From contig JAQJZZ010000008.1 of NCBI GenBank assembly GCA_030077755.1, positions 2,914,001-2,978,000 of the forward strand: a DNA stretch of 64,000 nucleotides, read 5' to 3'. Below are positions 11,986 to 25,526 of the stretch, piece after piece. A program made the translations under genes and the position numbers. Within the stretch, counting starts at the first letter, position 1, and each line of letters starts with the position of its first letter. The notes beneath the pieces were generated by a model. The model was not told the DNA's origin and made no database searches. It was given only the letters and a program-made list of their open reading frames with translations. Source of the stretch: Filosporella fistucella (taxonomy: Eukaryota; Ascomycota; Leotiomycetes; Helotiales).

Positions 11986-13252
11986 TATCATTTCTCATGA
12001 TGAATTGATATTGTTTGTTGCTGGTTGTAGATGAGAAGAGAAGAAGAGAAAGAAGAAGAGGGGGAAGAAAAGAAAGTACATGAAAGATTATATTGCATAG
12101 GGAAAGTGCTCAATTGGAAACTTCCTATGGTAACAAGAAGGTGATGTTGAGCATCCTATGACGCGGATCAATACTGAGGAAAGTACGAACGTTGCTTTGA
12201 AGCATTGCTTTGGTTTACACTTCGAGAATGTCTTTGTTTTTACACAGTGAATATCGTTTTTCAAGGCTTATTGATAGTATTAATCTAGTTAGTACAAAGG
12301 TATCATTCGTCCTACTCCTATTTCTATAGCATTCAATTTCTCTTATTTTTCTCGGTGCAATCAGCTTGTAGAATCCTCGAGCAGTGTCATTTATGTTATT
12401 AACTTTTCTTTCCTGGGGTTCACTACCCATAAGCTTGAAAATTTCACTTTCATACGATAATGGCCTTTTTTTCTAGGAGCTGATTCTGCCGATGTTTATG
12501 TCAACTGGTATTAAGTGTTAATGATCATTCTTGGGTCACATGGCTTTCTCATCTTCAACAGTCTCTGCATATAGCTCAAGTTAAATATCATCAGAGAGGC
12601 TGCTCGAGCATGCTTTAAGCCTACGATTCATTGTAGCTACACCTTCTGTAATCTTCAAGCTTATGTGCTCATTATGCCTCGCCTAACAAAGGGGCATAGA
12701 CGTTCGTGGATGTCTCACCGCTGTGAGGCCAAGAATTCTATGGGGCTTACTTGCTCAGTTGCCTATGTGAATGAATTTGATTTGCATAAAATTTTGCGCA
12801 TACTAGGAGCTTCTATCTAAGCTACGGAAATAGTGAAATTTTTCACCGCTGGATCATTACCTCCACGTACTTTACTTACCCTTTGGTCCCACACTTTCAA
12901 GTCTTGGCACATCTCTTCATCACAAACTGGTTGGGAGGCATACAAAATCAACCGTTCGGGTTCGGAAACTTCGTCCTTGCAACTGTGGCTCTCTAGGTCT
13001 CCAATTTCTTAGTAACTCACGGTATAGATGATAGAATATATGATGTTAAATTTATCAATGCAATTTAAAATGCTGAGGTTCCTGGTATAAATCACAAACG
13101 AAAGTATGTGCATCCCTCTCGCTATACTATCTCTGTCCTGACTAAACCATATTCCTCCCTTCCCTCCAAACCATCAAATCCAAACGCCAAACCTTCTCTG
13201 TACACAGCAGTGTCATACCCCGTTTCTCCTTCTCACAACCCAATTAGATAGA
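11986..13252. other. intergenic
   Basis: This is AT-rich sequence between two genes ending toward each other. Apart from the purine tract at 12032-12077 I see nothing in it. Confidence 0.5.
12032..12077 (+). repeat. GA-rich purine tract
   Basis: A run made only of G and A, with interspersed GAAGA units, lies just past the 3' end of the tentative small gene. It is a simple low-complexity tract. Confidence 0.7.
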
Positions 13253-14028
13253 TCACTTCTTCCCGCCCCACAGCCCTCCAAGCATTCCTCCCGCACCCTT
13301 AACACCACCAACCACACCCTCGCCAACTCCCTTCCCAGCACCAACAACCGTCTCACCCACCTTCTGTCCTCCTCCACCGACCGCACCAGCAACACTCTTC
13401 CCTCCTTCCACAACACTATCCCCATACCCTCCCAGCGGTCCACCATAGCTCCCTTGCTCGTCCTTTCCTCCTCTCTCCATCCTATTTATCCCCTCCTTAC
13501 TAACCATATTCCCGATCGGTGCGAGGAGTCCATTAGGACCAACCTGGTTAGCGACAAGAGAATGAACATCGTCTTGCAGTTGGTCGACTTGTGCGATTCC
13601 GGTCACTTTTGTTTTGTCTAGTGTATCTGTAAAGAATACGTTAACACTTAATGTTCAAAGTTGAAATCGGAGACTAGGTGATAGCATAAGGGAAAAATGG
13701 GAGATGTTCAGAATGGAGAGAGTGAGATAGTCAATATCCTATCACTGCTCTTGCCATCCCTCCAACCTCCCGTCTCCTAACCCCAACTCCCAAGTCAAGC
13801 AACTATAAAGTAAGGAAACATACCCTTCGTAACATAACTAGCCTTGTTATCTTTCCCAAACCATTTCAAATATATGTCCTCTAACCATGGCATCCATCTC
13901 TCATACTGATAATTATAATTCTCCTTCAACCACTCGGTATACGTCTGTTTTGCTTTCTGCTCTGCAGGGAGAGCGTTATATTCTTGTTGAGTCTGGGCTT
14001 GGGTCGGCTCTGAGGTTTTGTCTGCCAT
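13253..14028 (-). CDS. conserved fungal protein, helical N-terminus and glycine-rich tail
   Basis: Two exons on the minus strand (14028-13824 and 13626-13253) join to 192 residues. The 197-nt intron has a GTATGT donor and a TTTACAG acceptor, and the junction reads YVTKDTLDKTK. The first 70 residues are rich in Trp, Tyr, Glu and Lys (TYTEWLKENYNYQYERWMPW) and look helical. The middle (residues ~75-125) is polar. The last 60 residues are mostly Gly, Val, Lys and Ala in a repeating GxGVGEGVVGG-like pattern ending GGKK. I recall closely similar proteins as hypotheticals across Pezizomycotina and know no function. The glycine-valine tail could be an amphipathic membrane- or droplet-associating segment, which is inference. 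Confidence 0.8.
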
Positions 14029-15202
14029 GTTCGTGGTTTATTTTGTAATGAGGCGATGCTATAGTGGGCTGGTAGAGTAGAAGACAGACGTTTTGATAGG
14101 TATTTGCAGTGGTAAACGGTAGATAACTAACTTGGGCACGATGTGACAGTATTCGTGGATGTGGCTGCCCTCTCCATGAATATATATCTCTTCTGGACCC
14201 CAAAATCAAGAAAAGGCATGTGGCAGTGCATCTCCAAGATTCCTCGTCACCATCATATAACCCACCTATCATCATTCCCTCTCCATCCCACACATACCCT
14301 ATCCAAACCTATTACCACTCTCCACATGACGTATTCCCAAACTCTGCAACAAAGATCCAGACCCGATTTCCCGGTTTCCAGATGACCCACTGGGATATAT
14401 CCCTTCCACTTAAAAAACTTTATGGGGAAAGTGTAGAAGACAAGGATTATTCCCTGATCTGCTCCGGCTGTCACGTGATTTACGCGATTCTCGCTTAATG
14501 CCTGAACCCCGTCCCGTCCCGCCAATTCCTCCGTTCTACTTCGTATCCATCTTATTCTCATTCTCTACAATGGGGTTACAACTGTCAATGAAATACCTCT
14601 ATAAAAGTGGATCGCACTGGGTTTCTTACGAAAGTAGCCGCCGCTATCGCAACAGCGTGCATAGCTACGTCAGGTGATTGGCCGTGCGTCAATCCGCAAC
14701 TACTCGGAAGCGTTCAAAATCTATTTGAGTATCTAGACAAGTCTATATGATACCAGACCGATGCAAATTCAAGAGAGTTAACGAAACCTTAAGGCAGGTT
14801 GGCCAATATTAGAAGGGGCTATTATTCTAAAATCCAAGAGGCTGACGTTTGCCCCGACAAATGTTGTACAACGTGTTGAGCTCCAATGAGAATGCGACAA
14901 CCACATGAGGCTGAGGCCTGCATCTCAAAAACGCCTCATCAATCCCCTGTAATATTTTGGACATGCAGCTACCTACATACAGGTTGCCGAGAAAATGGCA
15001 CCTGAACAACACCAGCACTTTTAATATAGCTTTGTCTACATTCCAATCCGTTCTTCCATCTATCATTTTCTTCTCCATATTCCTTCCACCATACTGGGTA
15101 GTTGCTCAACAATAAATCAACCTGCAATATTCTTCAAACAACGGTTTATGGTAATCTTATTCCATCAATACGAGACGTCACTAACCCCTCGAAACCGAGA
15201 CG
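14029..15202. other. intergenic, divergent promoters
   Basis: This is upstream DNA of two divergently transcribed genes. Pyrimidine-rich tracts occur around 14.25-14.4 kb. No further gene is supported. Confidence 0.5.
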
Positions 15203-18200
15203 ATGGCCTCCAAAGGAAAACGAGAAGCCATCAAGGCTCCATCAGAAGAAGAATGGGAGTCTCGGAAATGTGTTATTCATGAGATTTATGATCAGGGAAC
15301 GCTCAAGCACTTGATACATACCATGGAAAGCGAATATAATTTCGTTGCGTCGTCAGTTTTTTGGCAACGAGCATTGATACGGGACTCATCATCTACTAAA
15401 ACAATCTTAGTAAAAACCAATTTGAGAGAAGGTTGAAAGATTGGGGGTTCAGAAAATATATGATCAGAGAGGAATTGGAATCTGTGCTTCGTAAGAAGCG
15501 CAAAAGAGAGGATTCAGGCAAGAAGAGTCGGTTCGTGCTGCAAGACAAAGTACTCTCAGAAAAGAGGATCAAAAAAGCTCAACGGCGTTTCCCTTTGGTC
15601 AAACTTCGGCAAATAGAGAGCCAGTGTCCGTGTTCACCATTTGCCCCTTTCGAAAGCGGTAGCTGATAGACTTGCTAGGCAGAGATACACCTTCCCCTCC
15701 AGGAATCTCTGTTTCGACTCCACCTGGGGAAATGGAGACAATATCCCAAAGAATCCGATACCTGACTATACAATTCGACAATCTCCCAAGCAAAATATTT
15801 CGGGATTTTCTCATGATACAAAGTGCGTGCGGTTGGTACGTGGAGGATTTTAGATCTGATTTGCTCTCAGTAACGAGGAATCCAAATTCTATTACCAAGT
15901 TTCATCACAAAGGCTATCTTTCAGGTGGGCTCAGAGATCATCACTTACCTTATTTTTATCCAAGAATTACAGAGAATGAGCAGCCACTGTTTTCTGGAGA
16001 GGATGTGGCCCCGATCCACCCAATGAAAGTCTTCATTTTTGGTCCTTCATGGCATTGGGCAAAACCTTCGCAATCCACAATCAAGCAACTCGTGAAAAGT
16101 GCAGTAGAACGTTCGACTCTGGACCTCGATGATAAAGAGTTGAACCATCAACTAGAGAAACTCTTCGCCCCTCACGAGACTCTTGAACTAATTAACTTCG
16201 TTGTACATTTTGCGTCCAATAACATGTTCGATTTGGTACAAGCAAAGCAGTTACTAGATTGGGTCACATCCCAGACAGATCAATTCCTTCAACGGGTCTT
16301 TGCCATTGAGCTCCATGCAATACAAGCTTGCTGGGACACCTTGCTCAACATATCCATTCGGAGGCGCCGGTCAGAAGCCTTTCGAGTTTTGCTACGTGCA
16401 GCTTCCAGCAAATCGTTAATCTCTGAGAGACTGGGCCATATTCTGCATGGATCACTGGAGATGAAACTCGATGATATTGTGGAGGAACTACTGAAGACAG
16501 GATTTGATGTCAATACTCCCCTCGTTACGCGAGAATCTCGCTACGGTTCGAAGCATATTGGAACATACCTTGGCGTCGCTCGTACTGCCACAGCTGCTCG
16601 TCTCCTTCTGCAAAAAGGTTCTGATGTTGATGCGCTCAGTTATTGCCCAACCAATAGAGTCTCCCTGCCACCTATTTATCAGGCCGTACAAAAAGGTGGC
16701 TCAGATCTCCTCCAGGTGTTCCTGAACTATTCCGCAAAGTTTGATCCAAATTTGATCAACAATAGAGGAAGATCGGTGCTTAGCTATGCAGTGGAGCGGC
16801 AGGATATTCAATCTATCAACTTGCTGTTCGCTAGAGGAGCACGATGTCAGGATATATTGCAACCATTTCCTAAGTATGAGACCTCAAATCCCCCCTATAC
16901 ATTACGAACAGAGCTTCAGGAGGCTGCATTTTCCGGAGATGAAGGTACTGTGGCTGCTCTCCTGGCCACACAATCTGGCAGAGCCATTCTTCGTACAGGA
17001 AAATACAGTTGGACCCCACTACGAGACGCAGCTTTGGCGGGGAACAAATTAGTGGCCAAAATGCTGATCGATGCTGGGGCCGATATTGAATCAACCGGAG
17101 TGCCGTCCATAAGAACGAGCGAATCACTTGAGACTCCCACCCTCACGTTCCATCCTTGTACAGCCCTTATTGCTGCTATACAATATGATCACCCCGAGAT
17201 CGTACAGCTCCTGCTGCCCCACTATGGAGTGGATCTGATAACTCTCGCACTAGATGAGCATGGAAGAAACGCTCTTGAACTTGCGGAGGCCCTTGGAAAT
17301 TGGGATATTGTCTCACTTTTGAGACTATCTACGACGGAAGTCCCTGAGCGGGACCTGGTTGTTAAAATGTACAAGTGCGGTTTAGATATGGATATCCAGA
17401 GCGCCCACTACCTCAACAAAAAAGGTGTAAATGCTTGCCATTTACTTGATGCCGTTTCGACAATCCCGGCACATCTTTCCACAGTGTACTCTCAGGGCCG
17501 GTTAAAGAAGCATCTGCTGACAGAGAGAATTCCATCCGTATTCATGGCCGTTGACGGAGATCCCAACATCCCGGGGCCGAGATTCCACGAGTTCCCTTTA
17601 CACATAGCCGGGGATGCTAGTCTTTTTGATATATGCCGCCAGTTAGCCCTCCGAGGAGCAAGACTAGATATTCCAGTCCCTACGGATGGGTCTATCCTCC
17701 AATTAGTCTCCAATCAACTTCACTTACGCGGTTGTGATGATCTGATTAGACTCTTGGTAGAATATGGTGCATGTGCAAGGGAGCCTGCAACCGACTCTGC
17801 TCCAACCGCGCTTCAATATGCTACGTTTTATGGTAGGATCGACATCGTGGAGCTTCTATTGGAAGCTGGTGCCGACGTAAACGCAGAAATTTGTATGGGA
17901 GAAATTGCCTATAGAACCACCGCACTTCAGAATGCAGTTCGATCTGAGCATCCAGAACCTCTGGTGGTCGAAATGCTGGAAATGTTGATCGAACGTGGGG
18001 CCAATGTGAAGAGCATCACGGACGCGCTTACACCAGCCATCCTGGAAGAGAAAAGTGAAGAGGTCATCATGTTGCTACTAAATAATGGGGCAGATGTGAG
18101 GTCTTTAACCGTACTGCAGGCCGCCATCGCAGGGTTTGGGATCGACAAAAATCGGGTGCCCGATCATGGGATTATTAGCCTCTTGTTAGAAAGGGGTGCG

Positions 18201-19076
18201 GATGTAAATAAACCAAATGGCAAAGTTCTTGGTTTCACCGCCCTGCAATGCGCCGCTAGCTGCGGAGATGTTGAGGTGGCTCAAATGCTGATCGAGAGAG
18301 GAGCTGATATCAATGCGTTGCCTTGTCTCGAGTATGGCGGGGCTGCTCTTCAGATCGCAGCGAGTCAAGGTCATCTGAAGATGGCTCACTTTCTGTTAGA
18401 GAGAGGAGCTGATCCAAATGCAGCGGGGTCCGAAGTACATGGTATGACAACCCTGGAAGCCGCTGCTGAGGGCGGACGTCTCAATATGGTCCAATTGCTC
18501 GTCAATGCTGGAGTAAACCCTACTGCGAGCGCGGCGGACTTGGCTAACACGGCGAATCATTTTGTGATTGCACAATTGACAAGAGACGAGATGAAGAAAG
18601 GAGAATACGAGAATGTCGATCAACTTCTGGAGAACAGTTACCAAGACGAGATTGTGGATAGCCTTGAACCGGAAACAAATTTTGGCGCCGTGCCGGATTT
18701 TGATTTTTCGTCAGGAGGCCAAGTATTCGAGCTCGATCATCTGGGCAACAATATGGAAGACATCTTTCCACCAACTCTCACTGCTAATAATCAGCCTATC
18801 GAGACAATATCTCCAAATGAGCTTTTTAAGGTCATGGACATCTCCATGCACAGCAACCCACACGAAAGCCTCTACATACACAACTTGGAAAACAACCACT
18901 CCCATGACACGACCACCAGCGTTCACGCCATTGGGGACCCAACATTCAGCCAACCACTTATCCTGCAGACGCTCGACCCGACTCGACCACTAGAGATTGA
19001 TGGGCTGTCAAGTACGCTACTTGAAGAGGTGCCGTGTCAGGATTTAGAGTTTTTCAAGTGGGGAGATATTTTCTGA
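15203..19076 (+). CDS. Clr5-domain ankyrin-repeat protein
   Basis: Three exons give 1,251 residues: 15203-15351, 15411-15623 and 15683-19076. Intron 1 (59 nt, donor GTCAGT) is well supported because it joins MESEYNFVAS to KNQFERRLKDWGFRKYM, the Clr5-domain consensus. Intron 2 (also 59 nt, donor GTGTCC, acceptor GCAG) is the best in-frame choice but other donors within 10 nt are possible. The Clr5 domain occupies residues ~13-66 (EEEWESRKCVIHEIYDQG onward). A basic stretch follows (RKKRKREDSGKK). Ankyrin repeats are degenerate from ~residue 290 and clear near the C-terminus, for example ALQYATFYGRIDIVELLLEA and three further units ending about 150 residues before the stop. The tail is acidic and resembles an activation region. 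Such proteins are common in filamentous fungi and their roles are mostly unknown. Confidence 0.87.
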
Positions 19077-19737
19077 AAATGCCAGTATTGAGACGGACCC
19101 TGTGAGGAAACGGGGTACAGAATGTCAGAAAAGCCGTTGATCTAGAAAAAATGTTTTGTTCAAGATTTCCTCTCAAACATGAAGTGCCGTCGAGTACTTG
19201 GGGGTGGTGTCATCGGAGGAAATATCAAGGATTAGACCTCTGCTCTTCAATTTGTACTGATACCCTAATTTCGAGCCCATACTCCTTAGCTCAGATACCT
19301 TTCTTAGTTTCACAGATATTTCTGAATTATAAATGGTGCCCTTTCCGCTTACTAGTTTCGCTTTGTTTCGGGACATTGCAAGTTATTGCTAACAATAAAG
19401 TCTGATAACTCTTATTGCCTTTGTAAGCTTATGATGGCATGAACTCATAAAAAGTATTTCAAATTATACTGTAAACTGTAAGACTATAATTCAAATCAAA
19501 GTAAAAAGAGATATTCATCACAAATCTACTTATATCAGATTGACTATACACTCACTTGCTCCAAATTTTAAGGGCATATTCCTGAACATTCATGAACCAT
19601 ACTTACTTTAAATATACACTACTCACAGACACAACTTTCAGTATGTATAAGCAAATTAAAATCAATATTTTCTACCTACCTACTCAAACACTCCTCCTCT
19701 CCTCTCTCCCTGCCTCCCCTTCTCTCCCTAGCCGTAC
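19077..19737. other. intergenic, convergent 3' regions
   Basis: AT-rich 3' flanks of two genes ending toward each other. Nothing else is visible. Confidence 0.5.
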
Positions 19738-21645
19738 CTACGGCCACAAACTCCCCCTAACCCTCTTCCCCTCCCCCCTCGGTCCAAAAACAGTACTCAA
19801 TCTATCCTTCCACGCCACCTCGCCTAAAACCGCTACCCTTCCTCCAGCATTCACTCCTTTACCCTTCCCACCAGCCTTACTCACCTCACTTGCCGGAGGT
19901 CCTTTCCTCTTACTCGCAGCCTGTTTCGCGACTAATTCTTTTTCTATTGCTGAGAGTGGTGGAGGCGCTGTACGAGCGGTTGAAGGTGGTGGGGGAGGGG
20001 GAGAAGAGGCTAGGCGTTTGCGGAGATGGAGATGGGTGAGGGTTCGCTTTAGGGAGAGGTTGATGGTGAATGGGTTGTGGATATGTAGGCGAGATTTAGA
20101 AGAGGGATTAGAGGCGTGATCGGAATTTGAGTCCGAATTTGGAGGCGAGAAATGCCATGATTCCGAAGTGGAATAGGGAAGTGTAAGAGCTGTGGATCGT
20201 GGATCGTCGGGAATATCGTGTTCTCTCTCTTCTTCTTCTTCTTCTGAATCAGAAGACCGCCTCGTTTTGCCTCCGACGAGTTCTGCTCCTGCATCTTCGA
20301 AGATATTCTCCCATCCATTTATCCCACTCGTCAATACATGTCGTCGCATCGCTACGCCCCAGGAGAAACTACTCTCCCATATTCCGCCAAAGATGCTGCT
20401 TCTAAGCAAAACCTCAGAATCGACTAGGACTTGTTGATCCCAGTTCAGATTGCCGTATTCGATCCATTCTTTCTCGTAGCCTTTTACGGGTATACGTTGC
20501 GTCAAGGGGGTAGTGGCAGGGTTGCTTAGGAGGGATTGTGCTGTTTCGACGGCAATGGAGAGGTTGGTTGCGAGAGTTGTGAAGGCGGTTATTGAGGCGG
20601 CGTCAGGACAGGAGAGGTAGACTAGTTGGAGAGAGAATTTCTCAGCTTCTGATAGATAGTTCTGAGATTGGATCGCTCCTGGTGTCCAGCCTGCGACCTC
20701 TGCATCTGGTCCTGTTCGTAGATGCGCGCCGTAGAAAGTTCCACCTTCTACCCCTTCCTGTGGGTGGATGCCTAGATTATGTTTTTCTGACAGTCGGTAC
20801 AGGATCGTAGAAGCTAGGCGGCGGATATCGAGGCGTGGGATGAGAAGGTGTCCAAAGGTTGAGACAACGAGTGGGAGGTCGTAGCTGAGTGGGAATTGGA
20901 GGAGAGAGGGATGGACAGAAACCAGAATTGGTTTCTCTGCTGAGAATGTAGTTGGATGTGTGCCGTTTAGGAAGTCCTTGAACTCGTCATTCCAGACTGA
21001 GGGGTTTGAGAGGATACTGCTAAGGAGAGGAGCAGGGTCGAGCTTAAGAGGATCGAGAAGAATGGGTTTGGCGGTTGTGGGTAGGTCGTAGAGATCGTTT
21101 TTGTGGTTGTATATTTGGATTTGAGGACAGGAGGTTGAGAGATGGGTGGTGAAATGTGGCAGATCAAAATAGTGTGTCAAAGGTACGGGAGTGCTGGTTT
21201 TGCCAGTGGTAGGGAGGAGGATTTCGGGGATGACCAGGCCAGTTGCTAGGATTGTGTTAGTGACGAATTGCGATTATGATGAAGACGAACCTCCTGCTTC
21301 GATTGTGTAGCGGACACAATTCAATATCATATTTCGAACATTTGCAACCCCTCCTTGTGGACTCTCACACTTGAATATCAATCCTGGTACCCATTGCTTC
21401 TCTCCACATAACTGTGCTAGCGAACTGTTATCATATTTCCCATCAATTGGGTACTCCAACGCGCTCTGAACGAAAGTCGCTTTCTTGCCGGAGACGGCCA
21501 CGTGTACTAATTGCTTGTAATCATGATGAGTAAGGTTCGAACGACCTGAAAGTATATATCCAACAGGAAGAAGGAGAAATAAAAGGAGAGAAGAGAGTTT
21601 GAGAATGTGAAGGAGACGTGGTGAGAGGGACATTTTTGTATTCAC
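19738..21645 (-). CDS. membrane-anchored O-fucosyltransferase-like protein
   Basis: Two exons (21645-21291 and 21245-19738) join to 620 residues. The intron is 45 nt (GTTCGT donor, CACTAAC branch, CCTAG acceptor) and the junction reads IEAGATGLVIPEI. Residues ~12-33 form one membrane segment (LKLSSLLLFLLLPVGYIL), giving a type II Golgi topology. The next region carries the fungal family pattern VRNMILNCVRYTIEAGATG, and FYGAHLRTGPDAEVAGW (~289-305) matches the GDP-fucose-binding HxR motif of O-fucosyltransferase-like folds. The C-terminal ~150 residues are disordered, with a Glu run encoded by a GAA/GAG microsatellite and a Pro/Ser/Lys-rich tail. Donor and acceptor sugars are not known for the fungal members. 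A second in-frame ATG 12 nt downstream could also serve as start. Confidence 0.78.
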
Positions 21646-23960
21646 ATCATTAATTACGAATGATAGTGAAGGGAGAACACAGTGATGGAAAACATTCCTG
21701 AGAATGAGCCCCTTAGAAAAGAAAAGGAAATGTCTTGGGTATACTTTAGGTTGTGGCTGGAACTTATCGAATGCGGTTGAGATGAGCAGAGTATTGATAA
21801 GACGTCATGGTGGATATGATGGTAAAGTGCTTGTCTAATGTAGCGAAGATTTGAATTGATATACAACACTATGAATTGCTTCAATTATAATAATAAGAAT
21901 TGGTGACACCGGAGAGAGATGAAATAAGGGGAGTGTAAACACTCAGAATAACTGGGCAAGAGAGTGAAATGAGATGTCTGAAAAAAGAAGCAATATTGAT
22001 TTGATTGTGAGGCGTACTGAGGCGTCCCGTGCTGTTCAGCTTGTGACATGTCACGTGTGGCTTGCAAGCCCAACTTGTCCAGCATTAATTGGAAGAACTT
22101 TCGGAAATCGGAAATCGAGAAAACATCGAGGAAACATTCCGAGATTTGCAGCAGACATCCGAAGCTTGTTTTATGAGGTCGGCTCCGGAGTATATACCTG
22201 GCTACTAATTTACTACAAACCTTGAAGTTCATTCTCCAGATATTTGATTACCGTCCTCGGGAATTCCAATCCTACCTCAAGGCATAAAGTTCTTTATTCA
22301 AGTGATCCATGGAGTCGAACGGATGGCTTGGGGATCCTCGGACTGATCATTATTGGCAGGGAGGCACGCGTGGGAAAGAACCTTGTTTGTACGCTCGGAC
22401 GAGGTCGAAGCTGATGGATGGAAGGGCTGTGATGGGATGGATATGGTGGGATGGGATAAAAGTTGGGTTCCCCTCTTTTTTTTCACTGCCTTGTTTTCTG
22501 CATGAACTAAATCAAGCACACCGCGATGAGATAATTTGATATGAGGGAGATTGGAGGGGAGAGGAATATGCGGTCAGTGTAAGAACTTGGAGTATGTGAG
22601 AACGAGTTGATGAATTTGATATCGGGGTTGGGAAGAGGCTGGAAGAGGTGGGAAAAGGCGTGGAAAAGAAACGCAATAGAGAGCAAAACAAAAACAGTTT
22701 GCAGCGGATGTTTGGCATGGGGAAATGTGGAGGAAGATGATCAAGAATAAGAGGTTGTCAGATAAGACATGAGATGGAGATTGAAGCATGATCTGGAGTT
22801 ATAAGAGGTTGCCCGGGAAAGCCACGAGAACGAAACTGTATATACACCTGACTTGAGCGGCTGCTTGAGAGTCAGTGAGAGTGTGAGTGTGATGACTTGC
22901 ACCTGTGATCGAGTCTCACTCTCAGCCATTGTGCGGGTGAGGCAGATGTGAGCCTTGGTGAAGAGGAGGTGATAGTGGCGGCGGTTGGGACGGAGGGAGA
23001 AACGGGCGGTTGAAGATTCACGTCGCGTCTAAAAAAATAATCACGAAAATAACACGAAAATCAAGCGAGACGCGTCTATGAAAATCCGGAAGAAAAGCTC
23101 GATCCAATCGTGGACATGCCATTGGTCCCGACAACTCTTGGTGATACACGGTTCGAGATACCATGATGCACGACGCGGTGGAAGTCTATCGAGAACGTGT
23201 GTGTGTATACTTGCTATCATATGTATTTATCATACATTTCTATGTCAATGTCGCTGCACTATACACCAAGTCATTATATTATGTGTCAACAGTCGACCAG
23301 AGGCGGTATATAGCTATTACTCAACACTTTTTACGTTTTTGTGGAGTGTTTGTGCTTCTGGCGCATTCATGACCTCTCTCGCTCTCTTCAGTTCATCGCA
23401 GTCCATCCATCTTCACCTCAACTTCCCCGTTGTCTCACTTGGAAGAAGCTAACTCCACTCTGCTGCATGTGCACAGCAAAGCACCGCAACGCACACACTG
23501 CCTAGACACTTCACCCAGAATACGCAATAAATGCACCGGTGAACTGGCTTACCTGACGCTACAAGGGCAATACATGGACCACATTACATGAGCTACATGG
23601 GACTGTAACATCCCAAGTAAAATCAACTGAACTCTCAAGTCAATTGGTTTTGACTGTGCACATACTCTATACTCTAATATCAGGTACCAAAGTGTACATA
23701 CAACATCTCAGCTCGTACGGCTCCACCTGCCACGATATACAGGCTTTCTCTGCCAGCTATTTCCATGTTCATGTGCCAATTCCACTTATTTATATAATAT
23801 ACTACTCCTCTACTCCGGATCTGTACAGGGTGAATCCGCTGGTGATCTGGTTGGAGCCCTCTTTTACCACCTCGACCACATGTTGAAGAGCACGAAATTC
23901 TGTTGCAAAGCGCGAGGTCCGCAGTTCTGCTCTTGAATCCACTGCAAAGGCTCTTGGTCT
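21646..23960. other. intergenic
   Basis: This is upstream DNA of the O-fucosyltransferase-like gene and of the gene at 25527. Short mirrored frames occur on both strands. I see no supported gene or RNA. Confidence 0.45.
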
Positions 23961-25526
23961 CCACTGCGTGCCCACAGTTGGCGGTCCAGATCTGCACCAA
24001 GTCCTGGTTCTGCTTCTGGTTTTGCTGCTGCTTGCGCCTGCACCCGCACCGCACGTCAGGCTAGTCTCACTTCTCACCCAGTCTCGCCAGTCTGAGCTTC
24101 CTCACCCACTTCCTCTTCCTCTTCAAGCGCGACGACCAGGTCCCTCACTCCCACTCACTTGCTCATTACCCTACCCTCATCACACTCATACATCTCAGAT
24201 CGACCGACCTCATTCTTTTCTTCCCTCTCTCCTCCACCTAAAGAGAGCAATCCGGGTCAGATCAGAACGAAACAAAGCAGAGCAGTATCGCATATCAGCC
24301 ATCAGACCAGACATCACCATTAGCCAGCATCAAACTACCCGACCGACTTTTGCCTACAACCTCAAGTACCTGTCCGCGTCTGCATTCGCATCTATCCATC
24401 TGCTGCTCCTCTTCCTCTTCGACTTACTCTTCTTGGCTGCCACTACTCCCAAAGAGAAGTCTCCTCCCGCAATCACACCCTCGACCTGCATCGCACCCTT
24501 CAACGGTCCTCTATTCTCTCCACCCAACCTGCACTCAAACCTGGCACATCACATCTTTCTCCCCCATCACATCTGCACTCAAACCAGAATAGCAGTGAAC
24601 TCACCACCACCGCCCTACTCTCACCAGGCTCTCGTCCAAACCCTCACCTCACCGCGAACCTCTCATTCCCAATCGCAATCCTGGTGCACGTTTCGGCCTC
24701 GAGATCCGATATCATTCGTTGTCTGCACCTGGCCAGTCTGCCTTTGCCTGTCTAGATCGTCGTTCACTCGTTCATCCCACTCACACCTCCCCACGCCCTC
24801 TCCTCTCGCACATTTCTCTCACCCTATCACTCGTGGTTGTAACCACTTCACGTTCATTCAACCATCATTCTTTCTATTCAATTCTTGTCTGCGCATAGAC
24901 AGCGACCTTCGACCCGACCCTTTCGATTGTGCGATCGGACATTCAACGGGAACTAATTTGGCTTGAAGATTTACGATTCAAGTCAACGAAAATCAAAGTC
25001 GAACGGAGAGTCACAACTGACTCGAAATCTATCCTCCCACGATCAATTGGAAGTTTAAACGGTCGCGAATTGATTGATCAGACGACAGATATCTGCGGAC
25101 GATAATTGATTGCTCTACTTACGTTGTCGCAATCCAGTACCCACCAGCCACCTCGAAACTTTCCAACTCTATACTCATGCAGAGCCCTTGAAGGAGAACT
25201 TTGGATCGCATTATTGCGTGGCAATTGTAGCCGGGAACTTCGCTTTCAATTTGCGACTGAGGATACTGGGTGAATTGAGCTTCAATCTCAAAGAGCAGCT
25301 CTTCGCAACTTACTTACGATCTTCACCTCAACTGTAACTTCTCTTCAATACGACAACACAACTTCACCAACTCTTTGCATCTCCCTGCAACTAACGATCT
25401 TCAACGACTATTACTTCTTCAATTCTACCTCAATTGTACCATACAACTTGTAATCAAACGCCACTGTGTACACTCGATCTACCTCCTTGCGTCTTGCCCC
25501 CGACCAACATTCCCCGCGCAAACAAA
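23961..25526 (+). promoter_or_regulatory. long pyrimidine-rich promoter/leader of the downstream gene
   Basis: About 1.5 kb before the ATG at 25527 is strongly biased to C and T on the plus strand, with many TCTCC, CACTC and CATC runs. One frame (23968-24966) is open for 332 codons because CT-rich DNA lacks stop codons. Its translation is Pro/Ser/His/Leu-rich without domains, so I read it as leader or promoter. Long pyrimidine-rich leaders are common in front of fungal regulatory genes (general knowledge). The transcription start is not determined. Confidence 0.5.

Noticed and set aside
23968..24966. 332-codon plus-strand frame
   Set aside because: Pyrimidine-rich DNA without stops. No domain; treated as leader.
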